Assembly: GCA_949987565.1 (NCBI GenBank)
Contig: OX465101.1
Span: forward strand, 25,511,911-25,575,910
Length of the DNA: 64,000 nucleotides
Source: Luidia sarsii
Lineage: Eukaryota > Echinodermata > Asteroidea > Paxillosida > Luidiidae
Reading direction: 5' to 3'
Made by a program: the position numbers and the translations under genes. Positions 51,063 through 63,942 of this stretch are shown here, in pieces (the stretch's first letter is position 1; each line of letters begins with the position of its first letter). The notes under the pieces are model-generated. The model made no database searches, was not told where the DNA came from, and saw nothing but the letters and a program-made list of their open reading frames with translations.

Positions 51063-52902
51063 TTTCGGAAATCGATTGACAAGGCCACGGGCTATGATCT
51101 GAACATAGTTTTAGCTTGAAGGTTTGAATATTGAAGGCGATATTCAGGAGGAGTCATTACAAGTCTCTGCAGCGAGATTCTTTGCAGTGTATTGTAAGCG
51201 CGTCGCAATATACTTGGCTGTGCGCCGTCGCTCAAAGAACATGCCTCCTTTGCCTTAAAATAATTCTTAAATTGAGTCTCAGATATCTTGTCTTTCGATC
51301 GGATCCTCTCGAGAGCATGTCAAGCTACAGATAGGTCAATTTTGAGACTCTGGAACGAAATAGTTTTGAGGATAAAGACTAGAAGGCAAAGACCGTCTGA
51401 CACATACCCCCTACTTGTGTTGTGTTGACAGTCGAATTGCCGCTACACTTATTAAACCGATGGCATCAGGGTACATTTGCCTGGGCGTATTTCAGTGCAG
51501 ATTTAAGGTACCTTACTAAATCTTTCGGAAATCGATTGACAAGGCCACGGGCTATGATCTGAACATAGTTTTAGCTTGAAGGTTTGAATATTGAAGGCGA
51601 TATTCAGGAGGAGTCATTACAAGTCTCTGCAGCGAGATTCTTTGCAGTGTATTGTAAGCGCGTCGCAATATACTTGGCTGTGCGCCGTCGCTCAAAGAAC
51701 ATGCCTCTTTTGCCTTAAAATAATTCTTGAATTGAGTCTCAGATATCATGTCTTTCGATCGGATCCTCTCGAGAGCATGTCAAGCTACTGATAGGTCAAT
51801 TTTCAGCTTCTGGAACGAAATAGTTTTGGTGATAATGACTAGAAGGCAAAGACCGTCTGACACATACCCCCTACTTGTGTTTTGTTGACAGTCGTATTGC
51901 CGCTACACTTATTAAACCGATGGCATCAGGGTACATTTGCCTGGGCGTATTTCAGTGCAGATTTAAGGTACCTTACTAATTCTTTCGGAAATCGATTGAC
52001 AAGGCCACGGGCTATGATCTGAACATAGTTTTAGCTTGAAGGTTTGAATATTGAAGGCGATATTTAGGAGGAGTCATTACAAGTCTCTGCAGCGAGATTC
52101 TTTGCAGTGTATTGTAAGCGCGTCGCAATATACTTGGCTGTGCGCCGTCGCTCAAAGAACATGCCTCTTTTGCCTTAAAATAATTCTTGAATTGAGTCTC
52201 AGATATCATGTCTTTCGATCGGATCCTCTCGAGAGCATGTCAAGCTACAGATAGGTCAATTTTCAGCTTCTGGAACGAAATAGTTTTGGTGATAATGACT
52301 AGAAGGCAAAGACCGTCTGACACATACCCCCTACTTCTGTTTTGTTGACAGTCGTATTGCCGCTACACTTATTAAACCGATGGCATCAGGGTACATTTGC
52401 CTGGGCGTATTTCAGTGCAGATTTAAGGTACCTTACTAATTCTTTCGGAAATCGATTGACAAAGCCACGGGCTATGATCTGAACATAGTTTTAGCTTGAA
52501 GGTTTGAATATTGAAGGCGATATTCAGGAGGAGTCATTACAAGTCTCTGCAGAGAGATTCTTTGCAGTGTATTGTAAGCGCGTCGCAATATACTTGGCTG
52601 TGCGCCGTCGCTCAAAGAACATGCCTCCTTTGCCTTAAAATAATTCTTGAATTGAGTCTCAGATATCTTGTCTTTCGATCGGATCCTCTCGAGAGCATGT
52701 CAAGCTACAGATAGGTCAATTTTCAGACTCTGGAACGAAATAGTTTTGAGGATAAAGACTAGAAGGCAAAGACCATCTGACACATACCCCCTACTTGTGT
52801 TGTGTTGACAGTCGTATTGCCGCTACACTTATTAAACCGATGGCATCAGGGTACATTTGCCTTTGCGTATTTCAGTGCAGATTTAAGGTACCTTACTAAT
52901 TC
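51063..52902 (+). repeat. Units 111 to 114 (Y-P-Q-R)
   Basis: The order Y-P-Q-R repeats units 99-102 at a twelve-monomer shift. Unit 114 has A at 21 (AAAGCC) and TT at 423-424-type changes giving CTTTGCG at 52861, both useful marks. Unit 111 has a private A at 51435. Confidence 0.86.
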
Positions 52903-53362
52903 TTTCGGAAATCGATTGACAAGGCCACGGGCTATGATCTGAACATAGTTTTAGCTTGAAGGTTTGAATATTGAAGGCGATATTCAGGAGGAGTCATTAC
53001 AAGTCTCTGCAGCGAGATTCTTTGCAGTGTATTGTAAGCGCGTCGCAATATACTTGGCTGTGCGCCGTCGCTCAAAGAACATGCCTCCTTTGCCTTAAAA
53101 TAATTCTTGAATTGAGTGTCAGATATCATGTCTTTCGATTGGATCCTCTCGAGAGCATGTCAAGCTACAGATAGGTAAATTTTCAGCTTCTGGAACGAAA
53201 TAGTTTTGAGGATAAAGACTAGAAGGCAAAGACCATCTGACACATACCCCCTACTTGTGTTGTGTTGACAGTCGTATTGCCGCTACACTTATTAAACCGA
53301 TGGCATCAGGGTACATTTGCCTTTGCGTATTTCAGTGCAGATTTAAGGTACCTTACTAATTC
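52903..53362 (+). repeat. Hybrid monomer 115 (S head, R tail)
   Basis: The head has G at 217, T at 238 and A at 275 as in S. The tail has G at 308, A at 314, A at 333, G at 360 and the rare CTTTGCG of unit 114. The switch is between about monomer positions 286 and 308 (53189-53210). Unit 116 then repeats the S head. The arrangement is a 460-bp tandem duplication out of phase with the monomer frame used here. Confidence 0.87.
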
Positions 53363-54742
53363 TTTCGGAAATCGATTGACAAGGCCACGGGCTATGATCT
53401 GAACATAGTTTTAGCTTGAAGGTTTGAATATTGAAGGCGATATTCAGGAGGAGTCATTACAAGTCTCTGCAGCGAGATTCTTTGCAGTGTATTGTAAGCG
53501 CGTCGCAATATACTTGGCTGTGCGCCGTCGCTCAAAGAACATGCCTCCTTTGCCTTAAAATAATTCTTGAATTGAGTGTCAGATATCATGTCTTTCGATT
53601 GGATCCTCTCGAGAGCATGTCAAGCTACAGATAGGTAAATTTTCAGCTTCTGGAACGAAATAGTTTTGATGATAATGACTAGAAGGCAAAGACCGTCTGA
53701 CACATACCCCCTACTTGTGTTTTGTTGACAGTCGTATTGCCGCTACACTTATTAAACCGATGGCATCAGGGTACATTTGCCTGGGCGTATTTCAGTGCAG
53801 ATTTAAGGTACCTTACTAATTCTTTCGGAAATCGATTGACAAGGCCACGGGCTATGATCTGAACATAGTTTTAGCTTGAAGGTTTGAATATTGAAGGCGA
53901 TATTTAGGAGGAGTCATTACAAGTCTCTGCAGCGAGATTCTTTGCAGTGTATTGTAAGCGCGTCGCAATATACTTGGCTGTGCGCCGTCGCTCAAAGAAC
54001 ATGCCTCTTTTGCCTTAAAATAATTCTTGAATTGAGTCTCAGATATCATGTCTTTCGATCGGATCCTCTCGAGAGCATGTCAAGCTACAGATAGGTCAAT
54101 TTTCAGCTTCTGGAACGAAATAGTTTTGGTGATAATGACTAGAAGGCAAAGACCGTCTGACACATACCCCCTACTTCTGTTTTGTTGACAGTCGTATTGC
54201 CGCTACACTTATTAAACCGATGGCATCAGGGTACATTTGCCTGGGCGTATTTCAGTGCAGATTTAAGGTACCTTACTAATTCTTTCGGAAATCGATTGAC
54301 AAGGCCACGGGCTATGATCTGAACATAGTTTTAGCTTGAAGGTTTGAATATTGAAGGCGATATTCAGGAGGAGTCATTACAAGTCTCTGCAGAGAGATTC
54401 TTTGCAGTGTATTGTAAGCGCGTCGCAATATACTTGGCTGTGCGCCGTCGCTCAAAGAACATGCCTCTTTTGCCTTAAAATAATTCTTGAATTGAGTCTC
54501 AGATATCTTGTCTTTCGATCGGATCCTCTCGAGAGCATGTCAAGCTACAGATAGGTCAATTTTCAGACTCTGGAACGAAATAGTTTTGAGGATAAAGACT
54601 AGAAGGCAAAGACCATCTGACACATACCCCCTACTTGTGTTGTGTTGACAGTCGTATTGCCGCTACACTTATTAAACCGATGGCATCAGGGTACATTTGC
54701 CTGGGCGTATTTCAGTGCAGATTTAAGGTACCTTACTAATTC
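53363..54742 (+). repeat. Units 116 to 118 (S-Q-R)
   Basis: Unit 118 is an R monomer that carries the T at 186 normally found in P and Q. The same combination returns in unit 125, 3,220 bp away, so it is a heritable subtype and not a read error. Confidence 0.85.
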
Positions 54743-57502
54743 TTTCGGAAATCGATTGACAAGGCCACGGGCTATGATCTGAACATAGTTTTAGCTTGAA
54801 GGTTTGAATATTGAAGGCGATATTCAGGAGGAGTCATTACAAGTCTCTGCAGCGAGATTCTTTGCAGTGTATTGTAAGCGCGTCGCAATATACTTGGCTG
54901 TGCGCCGTCGCTCAAAGAACATGCCTCCTTTGCCTTAAAATAATTCTTGAATTGAGTCTCAGATATCATGTCTTTCGATCGGATCCTCTCGAGAGCATGT
55001 CAAGCTACTGATAGGTCAATTTTCAGCTTCTGGAACGAAATAGTTTTGGTGATAATGACTAGAAGGCAAAGACCGTCTGACACATACCCCCTACTTGTGT
55101 TTTGTTGACAGTCGTATTGCCGCTACACTTATTAAACCGATGGCATCAGGGTACATTTGCCTGGGCGTATTTCAGTGCAGATTTAAGGTACCTTACTAAT
55201 TCTTTCGGAAATCGATTGACAAGGCCACGGGCTATGATCTGAACATAGTTTTAGCTTGAAGGTTTGAATATTGAAGGCGATATTTAGGAGGAGTCATTAC
55301 AAGTCTCTGCAGCGAGATTCTTTGCAGTGTATTGTAAGCGCGTCGCAATATACTTGGCTGTGCGCCGTCGCTCAAAGAACATGCCTCTTTTGCCTTAAAA
55401 TAATTCTTGAATTGAGTCTCAGATATCATGTCTTTCGATCGGATCCTCTCGAGAGCATGTCAAGCTACAGATAGGTCAATTTTCAGCTTCTGGAACGAAA
55501 TAGTTTTGGTGATAATGACTAGAAGGCAAAGACCGTCTGACACATACCCCCTACTTCTGTTTTGTTGACAGTCGTATTGCCGCTACACTTATTAAACCGA
55601 TGGCATCAGGGTACATTTGCCTGGGCGTATTTCAGTGCAGATTTAAGGTACCTTACTAATTCTTTCGGAAATCGATTGACAAAGCCACGGGCTATGATCT
55701 GAACATAGTTTTAGCTTGAAGGTTTGAATATTGAAGGCGATATTCAGGAGGAGTCATTACAAGTCTCTGCAGAGAGATTCTTTGCAGTGTATTGTAAGCG
55801 CGTCGCAATATACTTGGCTGTGCGCCGTCGCTCAAAGAACATGCCTCCTTTGCCTTAAAATAATTCTTGAATTGAGTCTCAGATATCTTGTCTTTCGATC
55901 GGATCCTCTCGAGAGCATGTCAAGCTACAGATAGGTCAATTTTCAGACTCTGGAACGAAATAGTTTTGAGGATAAAGACTAGAAGGCAAAGACCATCTGA
56001 CACATACCCCCTACTTGTGTTGTGTTGACAGTCGTATTGCCGCTACACTTATTAAACCGATGGCATCAGGGTACATTTGCCTGGGCGTATTTCAGTGCAG
56101 ATTTAAGGTACCTTACTAATTCTTTCGGAAATCGATTGACAAGGCCACGGGCTATGATCTGAACATAGTTTTAGCTTGAAGGTTTGAATATTGAAGGCGA
56201 TATTCAGGAGGAGTCATTACAAGTCTCTGCAGCGAGATTCTTTGCAGTGTATTGTAAGCGCGTCGCAATATACTTGGCTGTGCGCCGTCGCTCAAAGAAC
56301 ATGCCTCCTTTGCCTTAAAATAATTCTTGAATTGAGTGTCAGATATCATGTCTTTCGATTGGATCCTCTCGAGAGCATGTCAAGCTACAGATAGGTAAAT
56401 TTTCAGCTTCTGGAACGAAATAGTTTTGATGATAATGACTAGAAGGCAAAGACCGTCTGACACATACCCCCTACTTGTGTTTTGTTGACAGTCGTATTGC
56501 CGCTACACTTATTAAACCGATGGCATCAGGGTACATTTGCCTGGGCGTATTTCAGTGCAGATTTAAGGTACCTTACTAATTCTTTCGGAAATCGATTGAC
56601 AAGGCCACGGGCTATGATCTGAACATAGTTTTAGCTTGAAGGTTTGAATATTGAAGGCGATATTTAGGAGGAGTCATTACAAGTCTCTGCAGCGAGATTC
56701 TTTGCAGTGTATTGTAAGCGCGTCGCAATATACTTGGCTGTGCGCCGTCGCTCAAAGAACATGCCTCTTTTGCCTTAAAATAATTCTTGAATTGAGTCTC
56801 AGATATCATGTCTTTCGATCGGATCCTCTCGAGAGCATGTCAAGCTACAGATAGGTCAATTTTCAGCTTCTGGAACGAAATAGTTTTGGTGATAATGACT
56901 AGAAGGCAAAGACCGTCTGACACATACCCCCTACTTCTGTTTTGTTGACAGTCGTATTGCCGCTACACTTATTAAACCGATGGCATCAGGGTACATTTGC
57001 CTGGGCGTATTTCAGTGCAGATTTAAGGTACCTTACTAATTCTTTCGGAAATCGATTGACAAGGCCACGGGCTATGATCTGAACATAGTTTTAGCTTGAA
57101 GGTTTGAATATTGAAGGCGATATTCAGGAGGAGTCATTACAAGTCTCTGCAGAGAGATTCTTTGCAGTGTATTGTAAGCGCGTCGCAATATACTTGGCTG
57201 TGCGCCGTCGCTCAAAGAACATGCCTCCTTTGCCTTAAAATAATTCTTGAATTGAGTCTCAGATATCTTGTCTTTCGATCGGATCCTCTCGAGAGCATGT
57301 CAAGCTACAGATAGGTCAATTTTCAGACTCTGGAACGAAATAGTTTTGAGGATAAAGACTAGAAGGCAAAGACCATCTGACACATACCCCCTACTTGTGT
57401 TGTGTTGACAGTCGTATTGCCGCTACACTTATTAAACCGATGGCATCAGGGTACATTTGCCTGGGCGTATTTCAGTGCAGATTTAAGGTACCTTACTAAT
57501 TC
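54743..57502 (+). repeat. Higher-order block IV, copy 1 (units 119 to 124: P-Q-R-S-Q-R)
   Basis: This matches 58423-61182 at an eight-monomer shift (3,680 bp). The diagnostic mark is A at 21 in the first R of each copy (units 121 and 129) but not in the second R (124 and 132). Differences seen: unit 119 has C at 186 where unit 127 has T, and unit 128 has a private A just before its head at 58882. Confidence 0.9.
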
Positions 57503-58422
57503 TTTCGGAAATCGATTGACAAGGCCACGGGCTATGATCTGAACATAGTTTTAGCTTGAAGGTTTGAATATTGAAGGCGATATTCAGGAGGAGTCATTAC
57601 AAGTCTCTGCAGAGAGATTCTTTGCAGTGTATTGTAAGCGCGTCGCAATATACTTGGCTGTGCGCCGTCGCTCAAAGAACATGCCTCTTTTGCCTTAAAA
57701 TAATTCTTGAATTGAGTCTCAGATATCTTGTCTTTCGATCGGATCCTCTCGAGAGCATGTCAAGCTACAGATAGGTCAATTTTCAGACTCTGGAACGAAA
57801 TAGTTTTGAGGATAAAGACTAGAAGGCAAAGACCATCTGACACATACCCCCTACTTGTGTTGTGTTGACAGTCGTATTGCCGCTACACTTATTAAACCGA
57901 TGGCATCAGGGTACATTTGCCTGGGCGTATTTCAGTGCAGATTTAAGGTACCTTACTAATTCTTTCGGAAATCGATTGACAAGGCCACGGGCTATGATCT
58001 GAACATAGTTTTAGCTTGAAGGTTTGAATATTGAAGGCGATATTCAGGAGGAGTCATTACAAGTCTCTGCAGCGAGATTCTTTGCAGTGTATTGTAAGCG
58101 CGTCGCAATATACTTGGCTGTGCGCCGTCGCTCAAAGAACATGCCTCCTTTGCCTTAAAATAATTCTTGAATTGAGTGTCAGATATCATGTCTTTCGATT
58201 GGATCCTCTCGAGAGCATGTCAAGCTACAGATAGGTAAATTTTCAGCTTCTGGAACGAAATAGTTTTGATGATAATGACTAGAAGGCAAAGACCGTCTGA
58301 CACATACCCCCTACTTGTGTTTTGTTGACAGTCGTATTGTCGCTACACTTATTAAACCGATGGCATCAGGGTACATTTGCCTGGGCGTATTTCAGTGCAG
58401 ATTTAAGGTACCTTACTAATTC
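57503..58422 (+). repeat. Units 125-126 (R-S) between block IV copies
   Basis: Unit 125 is the R subtype with T at 186, following directly on an ordinary R, so two R monomers are adjacent. Unit 126 is S with T at 378, a mark otherwise seen in C monomers 110 and 138. Confidence 0.85.
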
Positions 58423-61182
58423 TTTCGGAAATCGATTGACAAGGCCACGGGCTATGATCTGAACATAGTTTTAGCTTGAAGGTTTGAATATTGAAGGCGA
58501 TATTCAGGAGGAGTCATTACAAGTCTCTGCAGCGAGATTCTTTGCAGTGTATTGTAAGCGCGTCGCAATATACTTGGCTGTGCGCCGTCGCTCAAAGAAC
58601 ATGCCTCTTTTGCCTTAAAATAATTCTTGAATTGAGTCTCAGATATCATGTCTTTCGATCGGATCCTCTCGAGAGCATGTCAAGCTACTGATAGGTCAAT
58701 TTTCAGCTTCTGGAACGAAATAGTTTTGGTGATAATGACTAGAAGGCAAAGACCGTCTGACACATACCCCCTACTTGTGTTTTGTTGACAGTCGTATTGC
58801 CGCTACACTTATTAAACCGATGGCATCAGGGTACATTTGCCTGGGCGTATTTCAGTGCAGATTTAAGGTACCTTACTAATTATTTCGGAAATCGATTGAC
58901 AAGGCCACGGGCTATGATCTGAACATAGTTTTAGCTTGAAGGTTTGAATATTGAAGGCGATATTTAGGAGGAGTCATTACAAGTCTCTGCAGCGAGATTC
59001 TTTGCAGTGTATTGTAAGCGCGTCGCAATATACTTGGCTGTGCGCCGTCGCTCAAAGAACATGCCTCTTTTGCCTTAAAATAATTCTTGAATTGAGTCTC
59101 AGATATCATGTCTTTCGATCGGATCCTCTCGAGAGCATGTCAAGCTACAGATAGGTCAATTTTCAGCTTCTGGAACGAAATAGTTTTGGTGATAATGACT
59201 AGAAGGCAAAGACCGTCTGACACATACCCCCTACTTCTGTTTTGTTGACAGTCGTATTGCCGCTACACTTATTAAACCGATGGCATCAGGGTACATTTGC
59301 CTGGGCGTATTTCAGTGCAGATTTAAGGTACCTTACTAATTCTTTCGGAAATCGATTGACAAAGCCACGGGCTATGATCTGAACATAGTTTTAGCTTGAA
59401 GGTTTGAATATTGAAGGCGATATTCAGGAGGAGTCATTACAAGTCTCTGCAGAGAGATTCTTTGCAGTGTATTGTAAGCGCGTCGCAATATACTTGGCTG
59501 TGCGCCGTCGCTCAAAGAACATGCCTCCTTTGCCTTAAAATAATTCTTGAATTGAGTCTCAGATATCTTGTCTTTCGATCGGATCCTCTCGAGAGCATGT
59601 CAAGCTACAGATAGGTCAATTTTCAGACTCTGGAACGAAATAGTTTTGAGGATAAAGACTAGAAGGCAAAGACCATCTGACACATACCCCCTACTTGTGT
59701 TGTGTTGACAGTCGTATTGCCGCTACACTTATTAAACCGATGGCATCAGGGTACATTTGCCTGGGCGTATTTCAGTGCAGATTTAAGGTACCTTACTAAT
59801 TCTTTCGGAAATCGATTGACAAGGCCACGGGCTATGATCTGAACATAGTTTTAGCTTGAAGGTTTGAATATTGAAGGCGATATTCAGGAGGAGTCATTAC
59901 AAGTCTCTGCAGCGAGATTCTTTGCAGTGTATTGTAAGCGCGTCGCAATATACTTGGCTGTGCGCCGTCGCTCAAAGAACATGCCTCCTTTGCCTTAAAA
60001 TAATTCTTGAATTGAGTGTCAGATATCATGTCTTTCGATTGGATCCTCTCGAGAGCATGTCAAGCTACAGATAGGTAAATTTTCAGCTTCTGGAACGAAA
60101 TAGTTTTGATGATAATGACTAGAAGGCAAAGACCGTCTGACACATACCCCCTACTTGTGTTTTGTTGACAGTCGTATTGCCGCTACACTTATTAAACCGA
60201 TGGCATCAGGGTACATTTGCCTGGGCGTATTTCAGTGCAGATTTAAGGTACCTTACTAATTCTTTCGGAAATCGATTGACAAGGCCACGGGCTATGATCT
60301 GAACATAGTTTTAGCTTGAAGGTTTGAATATTGAAGGCGATATTTAGGAGGAGTCATTACAAGTCTCTGCAGCGAGATTCTTTGCAGTGTATTGTAAGCG
60401 CGTCGCAATATACTTGGCTGTGCGCCGTCGCTCAAAGAACATGCCTCTTTTGCCTTAAAATAATTCTTGAATTGAGTCTCAGATATCATGTCTTTCGATC
60501 GGATCCTCTCGAGAGCATGTCAAGCTACAGATAGGTCAATTTTCAGCTTCTGGAACGAAATAGTTTTGGTGATAATGACTAGAAGGCAAAGACCGTCTGA
60601 CACATACCCCCTACTTCTGTTTTGTTGACAGTCGTATTGCCGCTACACTTATTAAACCGATGGCATCAGGGTACATTTGCCTGGGCGTATTTCAGTGCAG
60701 ATTTAAGGTACCTTACTAATTCTTTCGGAAATCGATTGACAAGGCCACGGGCTATGATCTGAACATAGTTTTAGCTTGAAGGTTTGAATATTGAAGGCGA
60801 TATTCAGGAGGAGTCATTACAAGTCTCTGCAGAGAGATTCTTTGCAGTGTATTGTAAGCGCGTCGCAATATACTTGGCTGTGCGCCGTCGCTCAAAGAAC
60901 ATGCCTCCTTTGCCTTAAAATAATTCTTGAATTGAGTCTCAGATATCTTGTCTTTCGATCGGATCCTCTCGAGAGCATGTCAAGCTACAGATAGGTCAAT
61001 TTTCAGACTCTGGAACGAAATAGTTTTGAGGATAAAGACTAGAAGGCAAAGACCATCTGACACATACCCCCTACTTGTGTTGTGTTGACAGTCGTATTGC
61101 CGCTACACTTATTAAACCGATGGCATCAGGGTACATTTGCCTGGGCGTATTTCAGTGCAGATTTAAGGTACCTTACTAATTC
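58423..61182 (+). repeat. Higher-order block IV, copy 2 (units 127 to 132)
   Basis: This is the second copy of P-Q-R-S-Q-R. Inside it, and on to unit 133, the order Q-R-S repeats with a three-monomer period of 1,380 bp, so a trimer nests inside the eight-monomer period. Confidence 0.9.
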
Positions 61183-61642
61183 TTTCGGAAATCGATTGAC
61201 AAGGCCACGGGCTATGATCTGAACATAGTTTTAGCTTGAAGGTTTGAATATTGAAGGCGATATTCAGGAGGAGTCATTACAAGTCTCTGCAGCGAGATTC
61301 TTTGCAGTGTATTGTAAGCGCGTCGCAATATACTTGGCTGTGCGCCGTCGCTCAAAGAACATGCCTCCTTTGCCTTAAAATAATTCTTGAATTGAGTGTC
61401 AGATATCATGTCTTTCGATTGGATCCTCTCGAGAGCATGTCAAGCTACAGATAGGTAAATTTTCAGCTTCTGGAACGAAATAGTTTTGATGATAATGACT
61501 AGAAGGCAAAGACCGTCTGACACATACCCCCTACTTGTGTTTTGTTGACAGTCGTATTGCCGCTACACTTATTAAACCGATGGCATCAGGGTACATTTGC
61601 CTGGGCGTATTTCAGTGCAGATTTAAGGTACCTTACTAATTC
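61183..61642 (+). repeat. Unit 133 (type S), last of the Q-R-S zone
   Basis: This S monomer has G at 217 and A at 275. It is followed by a B-C dimer, as unit 103 is followed by units 104-105. Confidence 0.88.
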
Positions 61643-62562
61643 TTTCGGAAATCGATTGACAAGGCCACGGGCTATGATCTGAACATAGTTTTAGCTTGAA
61701 GGTTTGAATATTAAAGGCGATATTCAGGAGGAGTCATTACAAGTCTCTGCAGCGAGATTCTTTGCAGTGTATTGTAAGCGCGTCGCAATATACTTGGCTG
61801 TGCGCCGTCGCTCAAAGAACATGCCTCCTTTGCCTTAAAATAATTCTTGAATTAAGTCTCAGATATCTTGTCTTTCGATCGGATCCTCTCGAGAGCATGT
61901 CAAGCTACAGATAGGTCAATTTTCAGCTTCTGGAACGAAATAGTTTTTATGATAATGACTAGAAGGCAAAGACCGTCTGACACATACCCCCTACTTGTGT
62001 TTTGTTGACAGTCGTATTGCCGCTAGACTTATTAAACCGATGGCATCAGGGTACATTTGCCTGGGCGTATTTCTGTGCAGATTTAAGGTACCTTACTAAT
62101 TCTTCCGGAAATCAATTGACAAGGCCACGGGCTATGATATGAACATAGTTCTAGCTTGAAGGTTTGAATATTGAAGGCGATATTCAGGAGGAGTCATTAC
62201 AAGTCTCTGCAGCAAGATTCTTTGCAGTGTATTGTAAGCGCGTTGCAATATACTTGGCTGTGCGCCGTCGCTTAAAGAACATGCCTCCTTTGCCTTAAAA
62301 TAATTCTTGAATTGAGTCTCAGATATCATGTCCTTCGATCGGATCCTCTCGAGAGCATGTCAAGCTACAGATAGGTCAATTTTCAGCCTCTGGAACGAAA
62401 TAGTTTTGATGATAATGACTAGAAGGCAAAGACCGTCTGACACATACCCCCTACTTGTGTTTTGTTGACAGTCGTATTGCCGCTACACTTATTAAACCGA
62501 TGGCATCAGGGTACATTTGCCTGGGCGTATTTCAGTGCAGATTTAAGGTACCTTACTAAATC
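61643..62562 (+). repeat. B-C dimer (units 134-135)
   Basis: These are left-end-type monomers again. Unit 135 has a private T at 62273, which places a stop codon in the plus-strand frame that is open in most monomers. The dimer ends in TTACTAAATC, as unit 105 does. Confidence 0.88.
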
Positions 62563-63022
62563 TTTCGGAAATCGATTGACAAGGCCACGGGCTATGATCT
62601 GAACATAGTTTTAGCTTGAAGGTTTGAATATTGAAGGCGATATTCAGGAGGAGTCATTACAAGTCTCTGCAGCGAGATTCTTTGCAGTGTATTGTAAGCG
62701 CGTCGCAATATACTTGGCTGTGCGCCGTCGCTCAAAGAACATGCCTCCTTTGCCTTAAAATAATTCTTGAATTGAGGCTCAGATATCTTGTCTCTCGATC
62801 GGATCCTCTCGAGAGCATGTCAAGCTACTGATAGGTCAATTTTCAGACTCTGGAACGAAATAGTTTTGAGGATAAAGACTAGAAGGCAAAGACCATCTGA
62901 CACATACCCCCTACTTGTGTTGTGTTGACAGTCGTATTGCCGCTACACTTATTAAACCGATGGCATCAGGGTACATTTGCCTGGGCGTATTTCAGTGCAG
63001 ATTTAAGGTACCTTACTAATTC
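62563..63022 (+). repeat. Mosaic monomer 136 (E body, P mark, R tail)
   Basis: Positions 215 (G) and 232 (C) are E marks not seen since unit 61, 34 kb to the left. Position 267 is T, a P mark, and positions 308, 314, 333 and 360 match R. At least two switches, or a distinct related subtype, are needed to explain this. Confidence 0.82.
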
Positions 63023-63942
63023 TTTCGGAAATCGATTGACAAGGCCACGGGCTATGATCTGAACATAGTTTTAGCTTGAAGGTTTGAATATTAAAGGCGA
63101 TATTCAGGAGGAGTCATTACAAGTCTCTGCAGCGAGATTCTTTGCAGTGTATTGTAAGCGCGTCGCAATATACTTGGCTGTGCGCCGTCGCTCAAAGAAC
63201 ATGCCTCCTTTGCCTTAAAATAATTCTTGAATTAAGTCTCAGATATCTTGTCTTTCGATCGGATCCTCTCGAGAGCATGTCAAGCTACAGATAGGTCAAT
63301 TTTCAGCTTCTGGAACGAAATAGTTTTTATCATAATGACTAGAAGGCAAAGACCGTCTGACACATACCCCCTACTTGTGTTTTGTTGACAGTCGTATTGC
63401 CGCTAGACTTATTAAACCGATGGCATCAGGGTACATTTGCCTGGGCGTATTTCTGTGCAGATTTAAGGTACCTTACTAATTCTTCCGGAAATCAATTGAC
63501 AAGGCCACGGGCTATGATATGAACATAGTTCTAGCTTGAAGGTTTGAATATTGAAGGCGATATTCAGGAGGAGTCATTACAAGTCTCTGCAGCAAGATTC
63601 TTTGCAGTGTATTGTAAGCGCGTTGCAATATACTTGGCTGTGCGCCGTCGCTCAAAGAACATGCCTCCTTTGCCTTAAAATAATTCTTGAATTGAGTCTC
63701 AGATATCATGTCCTTCGATCGGATCCTCTCGAGAGCATGTCAAGCTACAGATAGGTCAATTTTCAGCCTCTGGAACGAAATAGTTTTGATGATAATGACT
63801 AGAAGGCAAAGACCGTCTGACACATACCCCCTACTTGTGTTTTGTTGACAGTCGTATTGTCGCTACACTTATTAAACCGATGGCATCAGGGTACATTTGC
63901 CTGGGCGTATTTCAGTGCAGATTTAAGGTACCTTACTAATTC
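63023..63942 (+). repeat. B-C dimer (units 137-138), copy of units 109-110
   Basis: Unit 137 shares C at 309 with unit 109, and unit 138 shares T at 378 with unit 110. The private end-of-unit changes of 109 are absent here, so they arose after the copies separated. Confidence 0.9.
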
